A stretch of DNA of 5,699 bases, from assembly GCA_040398805.1 (NCBI GenBank), contig JBBATK010000025.1:1-5699 (forward strand). The letters run 5' to 3'. This DNA is from JBBATK01 sp040398805. GTDB lineage: Bacteria > Bacteroidota > Ignavibacteria > Kapaibacteriales > NICIL-2. The number at the start of each line of letters is the position of its first letter. The first letter of the stretch is position 1. Positions 1 through 5,440 of this stretch are shown piece by piece. Below the pieces are notes generated by a model, which had not been told where the DNA came from, made no database searches, and was given only the letters and a program-made list of their open reading frames with translations. A program made the translations under genes and the position numbers.

Positions 1-122
1 GAAGCGAGCGGGCAGGACGCCTGGAAGCTCAACTCGCGAGAACCACACTCAGCGACGCCCTTCCCCGCGAGGTCTTCGAGCGAAGTCGAGAAGCGAGCGG
101 GCAGGACGTATGGAAACTCAAC
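1..122. repeat. Pair of imperfect direct repeats (1-33 and 90-122)
   Basis: Bases 1-33 and 90-122 are the same 33-bp unit with three mismatches, beginning GAAGCGAGCGGGCAGGACG and ending CTCAAC. The units start 89 bp apart. The first copy begins at the window edge, so the array may continue upstream. The second copy is also the inner part of the left arm of the inverted repeat at 62-309. No reading frame here looks like a protein. This kind of intergenic repeat, rich in TCGAGCGAAG-like words, is common in bacterial genomes, but I cannot assign it to a named family. Confidence 0.75.
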
Positions 123-309
123 ACATAGAAAACACAGCCTCTTCGGGGCTGTGACGTTCAAAAGGAAAAAAGAATCATCATCGCGCACATCCGTGGGTTT
201 CACCCACGGCTATTGCTGTTCAGCCCCTTCGGGGCTGTGATCGGTGTGCTGAGTTTCCAAACCGCCCGCTCCGCTTGCTTCTCGACTGCGCTCGAAGACC
301 TCGCGGGGA
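62..309. repeat. Imperfect long inverted repeat, arms 62-120 and 250-309, enclosing stem-loops
   Basis: The reverse complement of 250-309 matches 62-120. The first 21 bases (TCCCCGCGAGGTCTTCGAGC plus one more) are identical, the next eleven match after one mismatch, and the outer ten (TGGAAACTCA) are identical. A few substitutions and a small length difference lie between these blocks. The 129-bp centre holds further palindromes (see 135-240). Terminal inverted repeats around a short non-coding core resemble a MITE or a composite REP/BIME element. There is no transposase and I did not find a target-site duplication, so mobility is inference. Confidence 0.65.
135..240. repeat. REP-like hairpins: two copies of a CTTCGGGG stem-loop and one CCGTGGG stem-loop
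   Basis: The 20-mer CAGCCCCTTCGGGGCTGTGA at 221-240 recurs at 135-154 with one mismatch. The copy at 221-240 forms a perfect stem, AGCCCC-TTC-GGGGCT. Between them, 191-209 forms a 7-bp perfect stem, CCGTGGG-TTTCA-CCCACGG. From memory, the string running from the CCCACGG stem into the CAGCCCC stem recurs as a dispersed intergenic element in several bacterial groups, like REP elements. That recollection should be confirmed by a genome search. The element is transcribed as strong RNA hairpins if read through from either side. Confidence 0.6.
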
Positions 310-349
310 TAGACCTCACAGAATGATACTTCGCTCGAAGACCTCGCGG
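290..349. repeat. 17-bp direct repeats, 43-bp period
   Basis: GCTCGAAGACCTCGCGG occurs at 290-306 and again at 333-349, exactly 43 bp apart. The first copy lies inside the right arm of the inverted repeat at 62-309. Its reverse complement is therefore also present in the left arm near 66-82, so the word occurs three times in the first 350 bases, in both orientations. The words GATAGAC and CCTCAC also recur just after each copy (309-317 and 359-373), which suggests a longer degenerate unit. Confidence 0.65.
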
Positions 350-390
350 AAGGACAACCTCACGGTGATAGACGGCGCTATTGCTCAGAC

Positions 391-427
391 CCTCACCCCA
401 TCCCTCTCCCGCGGGGAGAGGGGGGAC
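391..427. repeat. GC-rich palindrome CCCTCTCCC-GCG-GGGAGAGGG
   Basis: Bases 402-410 and 414-422 form a perfect 9-bp stem with a 3-base loop. They are preceded by the CCTCACCCCAT word that typically leads this dispersed intergenic repeat in many Gram-negative genomes. Translations of it give the well-known spurious peptide PLPAGEGWGEG, which explains the open frame here on the minus strand. It has no T-tract on either side, so I read it as a repeat element and not as a terminator. Confidence 0.65.
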
Positions 428-466
428 GTAGCAATCGTAAGCGAGCGTGTGGGCTGACGGAACGAA

Positions 467-496
467 CAAAAAAAAGGCCGCCCGAATGGGCGGCCT
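467..496 (-). terminator. Intrinsic terminator of the pheS-rpmG unit
   Basis: Read on the minus strand, AGGCCGCCC-ATTC-GGGCGGCCT forms a perfect 9-bp GC-rich stem (475-496) with a 4-base loop. It runs straight into eight T residues (complement of 468-475). It starts 31 bases after the rpmG stop codon. This is a textbook factor-independent terminator, and its direction fixes it to the leftward genes. There is no T-tract on the other flank, so it should not stop rightward transcription. Confidence 0.93.
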
Positions 497-526
497 GGGG
501 GAATGTTGCGATGTCGACGGTAGTGG

Positions 527-706
527 TTACCGGATCTCTTTATGCACGGTATGACGGCGCATGAAGGGATTGAACTTCTTCAGCTCGATACGCTCTGTGG
601 TATTCTGCCGGTTCTTCATTGTCGTGTACCGAGATGCGGTCTTTCCTTCCTTTGCAGCTTCTGTGCATTCAAGGGTGATGATGACGCGCGCGCCTTTCTT
701 TGCCAT
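527..706 (-). CDS. rpmG: 50S ribosomal protein L33 (bL33), zinc-free type
   Basis: This 59-residue protein is a structural component of the large ribosomal subunit, located near the E site. The sequence reads MAKKGARVIITLECTEAAKE and then SRYTTMKNRQNTTERIELKK (residues 25-44) before the family's typical C-terminal RRHTVHKEIR. Its length and the TMKN..NT.ERIELKKF core are standard for bL33. The zinc-binding form has two CxxC pairs. Here only Cys14 of the first pair survives, and the C-terminal pair is replaced by FNPFM, so this is the C-minus form that does not bind zinc. The start is the ATG at 706, since the open frame upstream of it shows no L33 similarity. No good Shine-Dalgarno sequence precedes it. 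The gene has its own promoter (793-823) and a terminator downstream (467-496), and may also be read from pheS 191 bp upstream. Confidence 0.95.
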   Translation of the reverse strand: MAKKGARVIITLECTEAAKEGKTASRYTTMKNRQNTTERIELKKFNPFMRRHTVHKEIR

Positions 707-792
707 GGTCGTGCCTGAATAATGTGCCGAAATGAGTTCGATGTTCGAACCGCTGCGGTGACCGGATGACCGGAGCAGCGCGAGCGGGATTG

Positions 793-823
793 CAAAGATA
801 GGGGACGACGTTGAACCTGCAAG
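793..823 (-). promoter_or_regulatory. Bacteroidota-type promoter of rpmG
   Basis: On the minus strand, CTTG (820-823) is followed after exactly 19 bases by TATCTTTG (793-800). The established Bacteroidota consensus is a -33 TTTG box, about 19-21 bases, then a -7 TAnnTTTG box. The -7 box matches at every fixed position, and the -33 box has one mismatch. Transcription would begin near 785-789 and leave a leader of about 80 nt before the rpmG ATG. The spacing and the position just upstream of a ribosomal protein gene make a chance match less likely, but no transcript data support it. Confidence 0.65.
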
Positions 824-825
824 AG

Positions 826-872
826 GTTTTCCACAATCTGTGGGATGGTCGTCCGCGGATTTTGTGGAAAAC
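826..872. promoter_or_regulatory. 11-bp inverted repeat with two head-to-head DnaA-box-like 9-mers
   Basis: GTTTTCCACAA (826-836) and TTGTGGAAAAC (862-872) are perfect inverted copies separated by 25 bases. Each arm holds TTTTCCACA, which fits the relaxed DnaA-box consensus TTWTNCACA: at 827-835 on the plus strand and 863-871 on the minus strand. The spacer contains the palindrome TCCGCGGA (852-859). The element starts 26 bases after the pheS stop and ends three bases before the rpmG -33 box. It could be an operator of rpmG, a DnaA site, or an RNA hairpin after pheS. It lacks a T-tract, so it is not an intrinsic terminator. The symmetry is seen; the role is inference. Confidence 0.55.
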
Positions 873-897
873 GACGAAAACAGCGCAGAAACCGCCC

Positions 898-1911
898 TTA
901 GAATTGTTGCAGGACCCGGATGTCGTTTTCGTACAGAAGGCGTATGTCTTGAATGCCCGTCCGCAGCATGGTGACACGTTCGATACCGAACCCGAAGGCG
1001 TAGCCGCTGTATTCCTCGGGATCGAGTCCGCTTTCCCGCAGCACATTGGGGTGGATCATGCCGCAGCCCACCACCTCCAACCAGCCGCTCTGTTTGCAAA
1101 CGCGGCAGCCTTCACCTTTGCAGAGGAAGCAGGTGATGTCCATTTCCGCGCTCGGTTCCGTAAACGGGAAATACGAGGCACGGAAGCGGTACTTGATGTC
1201 GTTGCCGTACATCTGACGCGCAAAGCTGAGCATGGTGCCTTTGAGTTCGGCGAAGCTCACACTCTTATCCACATAGATACCGTCCAACTGATGGAACTCC
1301 GCGAGTGCGCGCGCGCTGATGGCCTCATTGCGATACACCCGTCCGGGCATGATGGCGCGGATGGGCGGCTTCATGCTTTGCAACAGGCGTACCTGCACGG
1401 GAGTGGTGTGTGTGCGAAGCAGGACGTTCGGACGGTCCTTCACGAAGAAGGTGTCCTGCATGTCGCGCGCGGGATGATCCGGCGCGAAATTCAATGCTTC
1501 GAAATTGTGATAGTCGTCTTCGATATCCGGTCCCAGCGCCACCTCGAACCCCATGCCGCGGAATATCTCCGTCATGCGGTCCATGGTCTGGCGGATGGGA
1601 TGCAAGGAACCCACGGGGGCGTATCTGCCGGGCAGACTCGTGTCCACGGTCTTCGCGTTCGACGCGGCGGCAGAGTACTGCTCGAGCAGGCGCTCGTACT
1701 CGGCTTCGGCAAAGGAGACCAGCATGTTCAGCTCTTTGCCGACGAGCGGTTTGTCTTCCTTCGGCACCTCGCGGAGTCGGTCGCGCAAGGCCTTCAGCGA
1801 ACCTTTCTGCACCAGATGGCGCAGGCGGAATTCCTCCAGCTGCTCCCGCGTGGTGATGCCGGAAAGCATGGACTCGATGTCGTGTCGCGTTTGGCGTATA
1901 TCGTCGATCAT
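898..1911 (-). CDS. pheS: Phenylalanine--tRNA ligase alpha subunit
   Basis: This is the catalytic alpha chain of the alpha2beta2 class II synthetase that charges tRNA-Phe with phenylalanine in the cytoplasm. From the chosen ATG it has 337 residues, near the usual length (about 330-340). The N-terminal helical arm that contacts tRNA covers about residues 1-85. Class II motif 1 lies around 104-141 (GFEVALGPDIEDDYHNF), motif 2 at 190-211 (GRVYRNE...FHQLDG), the FPFTEPSAE segment at 248-256 and motif 3 at 307-317 (GFGIERVTMLR). Ala305, in YSGYAFG, matches the E. coli specificity position Ala294. Residues 261-273 carry Cys261, Cys264, Cys269 and Cys272, a likely metal knot found in Bacteroidota and Firmicutes but absent from the E. 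coli protein. The start at 1911 is preferred over a TTG at 1950 because the family N-terminus fits and the extra 13 residues look unrelated. Neither has a Shine-Dalgarno sequence. pheT is not adjacent; rpmG follows. Confidence 0.97.
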   Translation of the reverse strand: MIDDIRQTRHDIESMLSGITTREQLEEFRLRHLVQKGSLKALRDRLREVPKEDKPLVGKELNMLVSFAEAEYERLLEQYSAAASNAKTVDTSLPGRYAPVGSLHPIRQTMDRMTEIFRGMGFEVALGPDIEDDYHNFEALNFAPDHPARDMQDTFFVKDRPNVLLRTHTTPVQVRLLQSMKPPIRAIMPGRVYRNEAISARALAEFHQLDGIYVDKSVSFAELKGTMLSFARQMYGNDIKYRFRASYFPFTEPSAEMDITCFLCKGEGCRVCKQSGWLEVVGCGMIHPNVLRESGLDPEEYSGYAFGFGIERVTMLRTGIQDIRLLYENDIRVLQQF

Positions 1912-2043
1912 GGTCGATGGGACGTGGTAGAGGCAAATCTGTGTGCGCAAAATACGGAATACGGCGGGCGGGCCTGTCTCTTCCGCGCTCGTCCGCGGTC
2001 CTCCCCTCCGCGCCGATCCCCTCCTTCACCCTAAGTTGCGCGC

Positions 2044-3711
2044 ATGAACGCGCCCTTGCAAACACCACACAGACAACCGTCCGCCGCGGGACGTCCGGAC
2101 GTCTTCACCCGCTCGGACCTGTGGGTGCTTGGCGCCCTTCTCGCCTTCGTAGCCGGCACGCGGCTGATGTTCCTGGAACACTCGCCCGCATCCTGGGATG
2201 CGGCCTCGTTCTGGTGCGCGGCAACGGACTTCAACATCGCCGAAGACCGTCCGCATCTTCCCGGGTATTACCTTCATGTGCAGCTCATCCGCGCCTTCCG
2301 CCTTGTGCTGTCGCCGTTCGCTGCCAACGTGGCTCCGTCGGTGATGTGGAGCATGCTTGCCACGACGCTCTGTTACCTGTTCGTCCGACGCTCCCACGGC
2401 ATCCGCGATGCCCTGCTATGCACCATGCTCCTGGCCACGAATCCCATGCTGTGGTTCTACGGTTGCGTGTCCGAGATGTACGCCTTCGATGCGTTTTTCT
2501 CCGTGCTCATCGTTCTGCTCTCCGTGCTCCTCTCGGATAGGCACGCGCAGCGGCCGCTGGCGATGCCTGCCTTGACGGCCGCTCTGGCACTGGGCGCGGG
2601 GGTACGGCAAAGTTCGGCGGTGCTCCTACTTCCCGTTGCGCTGTGGTGCATCGTGGTCTCATTGCGCAACCGCACGTCAACGGTCCGCATGCTCGTTCTG
2701 AGCGTCATCGTCGGTGCGGCGGCCACTGCCTCGTGGATGGTGCCGTTCATCACCGCCTGCGGCGGAGTGTCGTCGTACCTGCACTTGTATGCCACCAATC
2801 CGCCGGGCGCGGTGGTCGCGCCGTTGTCGAACGTCATGAGCATGCTGCAATACGGTCTGTATGCCTTGCTCGTTCCTGTGGCGGTGTGGATTGCTCATGG
2901 TGCGGAGACGGAACGGAAGCATGTCAGGATGTTCCGCAACAAGTATCTCACGATCGATGACACAAGCGATGCCGTCGACGCCGAAGCGCCTGCACCGGTT
3001 CTGTCCCGCATGCTGCTGACCCTCTGGCTGGTGCCCGCCCTCCTCATGTTCCTTTTCACCACCTATACCAAAGGGTACTTCCTGCTCATCATGGCGGCAC
3101 CCGTCGTGGCGTTGCTGCGCCGGGGAACGCCCGTGAAACGGACGTTCATCGCGGTCGGCATCGTCGCGCAGACGCTCGTCTTCCTTGCCATGCCGCACGT
3201 CATGCCGAGCATGCGGCTGGCGTTGGCACCCAAGCACGGCATCTCCAAATGGGATAAAGCCCGTGAGCGGACGCTGAGCGTGTTCTCCATGACCCGAGCG
3301 CATCTGCAGGACCTGCGGTCGTATCAGAACGACACCGATTCGCTGCTCATGCATGAGGCGAAGCGACATGGTGCGCACACGGAGCAGACAGCGCCGCTCT
3401 CCGTGTTCGTCGATCCCGCCTATCCGCTCACGGCACGCGCCCTGCAGCCAAGGCATCCCGATGTTCAGCTGTGCATGCTGTACACGCACGCGGAGAACAC
3501 CGTGCTCGTCCACGAGGGTATCGCGCAGCGGAAGGAAGACGGGGTGCGCACCGTGCTGCAGCGCAGCGTCATCCTCACCACCCGTGAGGTGTGCGCCGCG
3601 CAAAGATTCCTGAGGATCGTCGAAGACCGTAACGGCCTGGTCCTTGCGGTACCCCACGCATCCGCCGACAGTGCACTGGCGGCTTGGTATGCCGGGATGT
3701 TCGAACGCTGA
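2044..3711 (+). CDS. Polytopic membrane protein, probable GT-C fold glycosyltransferase (DUF2723/TMEM260-like)
   Basis: This 555-residue protein has about ten or eleven hydrophobic segments (roughly residues 25-44, 93-114, 120-139, 146-164, 171-186, 190-207, 216-236, 264-284, 323-340, 343-359, 367-387), followed by a soluble tail of about 165 residues. GT-C features are visible. Asp52 (SWDAASF) lies in the first external loop, where the catalytic Asp usually sits. RPHLPGYYLHV (69-79) resembles the HPPGYPL motif of DUF2723 proteins. VSEMYAFDAFF (142-152) resembles their AEVYALHALF motif. RQSSAVLLLP is at 188-197 and YTKGYFLL at 341-348. Such enzymes move sugar from a lipid-phosphate donor to protein or lipid on the outer face of the inner membrane; the substrate here is unknown. 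No other in-frame Met occurs before TM1, which supports this start, although no Shine-Dalgarno sequence is seen. The gene diverges from pheS across 132 bp. A non-enzymatic membrane protein remains possible. Confidence 0.75.
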   Translation: MNAPLQTPHRQPSAAGRPDVFTRSDLWVLGALLAFVAGTRLMFLEHSPASWDAASFWCAATDFNIAEDRPHLPGYYLHVQLIRAFRLVLSPFAANVAPSVMWSMLATTLCYLFVRRSHGIRDALLCTMLLATNPMLWFYGCVSEMYAFDAFFSVLIVLLSVLLSDRHAQRPLAMPALTAALALGAGVRQSSAVLLLPVALWCIVVSLRNRTSTVRMLVLSVIVGAAATASWMVPFITACGGVSSYLHLYATNPPGAVVAPLSNVMSMLQYGLYALLVPVAVWIAHGAETERKHVRMFRNKYLTIDDTSDAVDAEAPAPVLSRMLLTLWLVPALLMFLFTTYTKGYFLLIMAAPVVALLRRGTPVKRTFIAVGIVAQTLVFLAMPHVMPSMRLALAPKHGISKWDKARERTLSVFSMTRAHLQDLRSYQNDTDSLLMHEAKRHGAHTEQTAPLSVFVDPAYPLTARALQPRHPDVQLCMLYTHAENTVLVHEGIAQRKEDGVRTVLQRSVILTTREVCAAQRFLRIVEDRNGLVLAVPHASADSALAAWYAGMFER

Positions 3712-3833
3712 ACGCGGGGTGTGCGCTTTCATGCACGGAGCACACACGAAACCTGTCGCGAAATCGTGTCTGGGCGAACGGCTTCGTCGTAATTTCGTCG
3801 CTCATCCACCCACAAAAACTATTCCTCTTTCTT

Positions 3834-5009
3834 ATGGATCACACTTCCGACATCAGCGCCTACGGTTTCGCTTTATCCGAGGATCATCTTGCCATCCGTG
3901 CCGCCATCCGCGAGTTCGCGGAGAACGAGATACGTCCGCACGTGGCGCATCTGGATGAAACCCAGACCTTCCCCACGGAGATCTTCCAAAAGCTCGGCGG
4001 TTTGGGTTTTCTTGGTGTGGTGATTCCCACGGAATACGGCGGCTCGGGACTGGGCTATATGGAGTACGCCATCATCGTGGAGGAAGTGGCCAGGGTATGT
4101 CCGTCCATCGCCTTGGGTGTGGCCGCACACAACGGTCTCTGCATGAACCACATCTACCGTTTCGGTAGCGAGATGCTTCGTGAAAAGTACGTGCGCTCGC
4201 TGGCCACCGGCGAAGAACTCGGCGGGTGGGGTCTCACCGAACCTAACGCGGGTTCGGACGCCGGCGGCACGCAGACCACGGCCCGTCGCGAGGGAGATCA
4301 TTACATCCTGACGGGCTCGAAGAATTTCATCACCCACGGCAATGTGGGCAACGTGGCAGTGGTGATGGCCATGACCGATGCCTCCAAGGGCAAGAAAGGC
4401 ATCAGCGCGTTCGCCATCGACAAGAGCATGGAAGGATTCTATGCCTCGAAAAAAGAAAGCAAGCTGGGCATGCGCAGCAGCGACACGGCATCGCTCACCT
4501 TCGACAACGTCCGCGTCCCCGCCGATCACCTGATCGGCAACGAGGGCGAGGGCTTCACGCAAGCGTTGCAGATATTGGATGGCGGACGCATCTCCATCGC
4601 CGCCCTCAGCGTGGGTTGCGCGCAAGGCGCTTTCGAGGCGGCCATGAAATACTCCCGCGAGCGCGTTCAGTTCGGCAAGCCGATCGGCGACCAGCAGGGC
4701 ATCATGATGAAGTTGGCGCGCATGAGCATGAATATCGATGCCGCGCGTGCACTTACGTACAAGTCCGCGTGGATGCGGGATGCGGGCAAGCCCTTCGGCA
4801 AGGAGGCCTCGCAGGCCAAGCTCTTCGCCAGCGAAGTGGCGGTGAACGTGAGCGAGGAAGCCATCCAGATCCACGGCGGCTACGGTTATATAAAAGAATT
4901 CCCCGTGGAGAAATTCTGGCGCGACTCCAAACTCCTTACCATCGGCGAAGGTACCAGCGAAGTACAGAAGCTCGTGATCGCACGCCATGAATTGTCGCGG
5001 ATAAAATAG
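3834..5009 (+). CDS. Acyl-CoA dehydrogenase (short-chain/butyryl type)
   Basis: This FAD flavoenzyme oxidises acyl-CoA to trans-2-enoyl-CoA and passes electrons to electron-transfer flavoprotein, the first step of beta-oxidation or of branched amino-acid breakdown. The 391 residues match the usual 380-400. The N-terminal helical domain covers about 1-125. The beta domain carries signature 1 (GLTEPNAGSDA, 133-143), and the C-terminal helical domain carries RVQFGKPIGDQQ (277-288). Signature 2 starts at Gln345 (QIHGGYGYIKEFPVEKFWRD). Glu372 in GEGTSEVQ is at the catalytic-base position of short- and medium-chain enzymes. Chain length cannot be fixed from sequence alone. The frame is open for 50 more codons upstream, but these overlap the preceding gene's end and do not resemble the family; MDHTSDISAYGFALSEDHLA is a normal N-terminus. 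No Shine-Dalgarno sequence is seen. A one-mismatch -7 box (TAATTTCG, 3790-3797) lies upstream without a convincing partner. There is a 122-bp gap to the previous gene. No ETF or hydratase genes are present. Confidence 0.96.
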   Translation: MDHTSDISAYGFALSEDHLAIRAAIREFAENEIRPHVAHLDETQTFPTEIFQKLGGLGFLGVVIPTEYGGSGLGYMEYAIIVEEVARVCPSIALGVAAHNGLCMNHIYRFGSEMLREKYVRSLATGEELGGWGLTEPNAGSDAGGTQTTARREGDHYILTGSKNFITHGNVGNVAVVMAMTDASKGKKGISAFAIDKSMEGFYASKKESKLGMRSSDTASLTFDNVRVPADHLIGNEGEGFTQALQILDGGRISIAALSVGCAQGAFEAAMKYSRERVQFGKPIGDQQGIMMKLARMSMNIDAARALTYKSAWMRDAGKPFGKEASQAKLFASEVAVNVSEEAIQIHGGYGYIKEFPVEKFWRDSKLLTIGEGTSEVQKLVIARHELSRIK

Positions 5010-5049
5010 GTCATATATCAAAGAACAGTTTTCGCTCGAACAACTTTGT

Positions 5050-5062
5050 AGGTGTAACATTG
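5050..5062 (+). promoter_or_regulatory. Ribosome binding site and TTG start of the small secreted protein
   Basis: AGGTG at 5050-5054 lies five bases before the TTG at 5060-5062. It is the clearest Shine-Dalgarno-like sequence before any gene in the window. No ATG or GTG start in this frame would keep the signal peptide intact, so this site decides the start. The other plus-strand genes lack such a site, which sets this gene apart from its neighbours. Confidence 0.6.
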
Positions 5063-5440
5063 AAAACTCTGATCGCTGTATTGGCAGTAGTCGTCTTTTC
5101 GGCCTCGGAATCTAAGGCACAGGTGAAATTGGTCTGTCCTTGCTGCTCGTGTGTGCTATCGGTTGAGAAGGACAATACTGGCTCAAAATCGTCCTCTGGT
5201 TTTGCAACTCCCTCTAGCTCAGCAACTCCCTCTAGCTCAGCAGCTCCCTCTAGCTCTGCTGTTCCTTCTGGCACGGCTACTCCTTCTAGAATCGATTCTC
5301 CTTCTAATTCGGTGACTCCTACAGACTCACCTAATCATTCCTCAAGCAGTTCCGTTCAATGTTCGGGGGTGACGAAATCGGGCAAGCGCTGTAGTAGAAC
5401 CACGAACAGCCCATCGGGTAAGTGTTGGCAACACATGTGA
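5060..5440 (+). CDS. Small secreted Ser/Thr/Pro-rich protein with N-terminal Cys cluster and C-terminal Cys3-His module
   Basis: The protein has 126 residues from a TTG start. Residues 1-20 form a signal peptide: Lys2, a hydrophobic core LIAVLAVVVF, and a probable cleavage site SKA|Q at 20/21. No lipobox is seen. VCPCCSC (25-31) holds four cysteines. Residues 49-90 are a low-complexity linker of six-residue repeats (ATPSSS type). The end, QCSGVTKSGKRCSRTTNSPS and then GKCWQHM, has Cys101, Cys111, Cys122 and His125 (C-x9-C-x10-C-x2-H). It resembles short TKxGxRC...CxxH modules of unknown function in Bacteroidota and phage proteins; I believe Pfam calls one DUF5763, but the match is unverified. 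It could bind zinc or form disulfides after export. It lies 50 bp after the acyl-CoA dehydrogenase gene with no terminator between, yet GC is near 50%, well below its neighbours, suggesting transfer. Its function is unknown. Confidence 0.75.
   Translation: MKTLIAVLAVVVFSASESKAQVKLVCPCCSCVLSVEKDNTGSKSSSGFATPSSSATPSSSAAPSSSAVPSGTATPSRIDSPSNSVTPTDSPNHSSSSSVQCSGVTKSGKRCSRTTNSPSGKCWQHM
5204..5329 (+). repeat. Seven in-frame 18-bp tandem repeats coding ATPSSS-type hexapeptides
   Basis: Seven consecutive 18-bp units run from 5204 to 5329. The first two are identical (GCAACTCCCTCTAGCTCA), the third differs at two bases, and the later four diverge step by step. They encode ATPSSS, ATPSSS, AAPSSS, AVPSGT, ATPSRI, DSPSNS and VTPTDS. 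The identity gradient points to recent duplication at the 5' end. The period is a multiple of three, so unit gain or loss keeps the frame and only changes the linker length between the two Cys modules. The Ser/Thr/Pro composition would suit a flexible or O-glycosylated linker. Confidence 0.85.

Noticed and set aside
1..349. CRISPR array
   Set aside because: The repeats are unevenly spaced, occur in both orientations and differ from each other; there are no regular spacers and no cas genes.
200..469. Open frames of 89 codons (minus) and 60 codons (plus, 275-457) in the repeat region
   Set aside because: Their translations come from the palindromic repeats (PLPAGEGWGEG and similar), show no protein family features, and one crosses the rpmG terminator A-tract.
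1912..1950. 13-residue N-terminal extension of PheS from a TTG at 1950
   Set aside because: It has no Shine-Dalgarno sequence, and the added residues do not resemble the PheS N-terminus; the ATG at 1911 fits.
811..2034. 407-codon plus-strand frame opposite pheS
   Set aside because: It is an antisense shadow. The minus strand encodes an unmistakable full-length PheS, and the plus-strand product has no recognisable domain.
1912..2043. Promoters for pheS and the divergent membrane protein gene
   Set aside because: Only CAGATTTG (minus strand, one mismatch to TAnnTTTG, no -33 partner at 19-20 nt) and an incomplete TAAGTTG (plus strand, next to the ATG) were found; neither is convincing. No pheM-like leader peptide was seen.
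3719..3745. GTGTGC/GCACAC hairpin after the membrane protein gene as a terminator
   Set aside because: The stem is only six bases with a 15-base loop and has no T-tract, so termination there is not supported.
3684..3833. 50-codon upstream extension of the acyl-CoA dehydrogenase
   Set aside because: It overlaps the end of the preceding gene and has no family similarity; the ATG at 3834 gives a normal N-terminus.
5038..5048. Promoter of the small secreted gene (CAACTTTG, one mismatch to TAnnTTTG)
   Set aside because: No TTTG-like -33 box lies at 19-20 bases upstream, and the box overlaps the region just before the ribosome binding site, leaving almost no leader.
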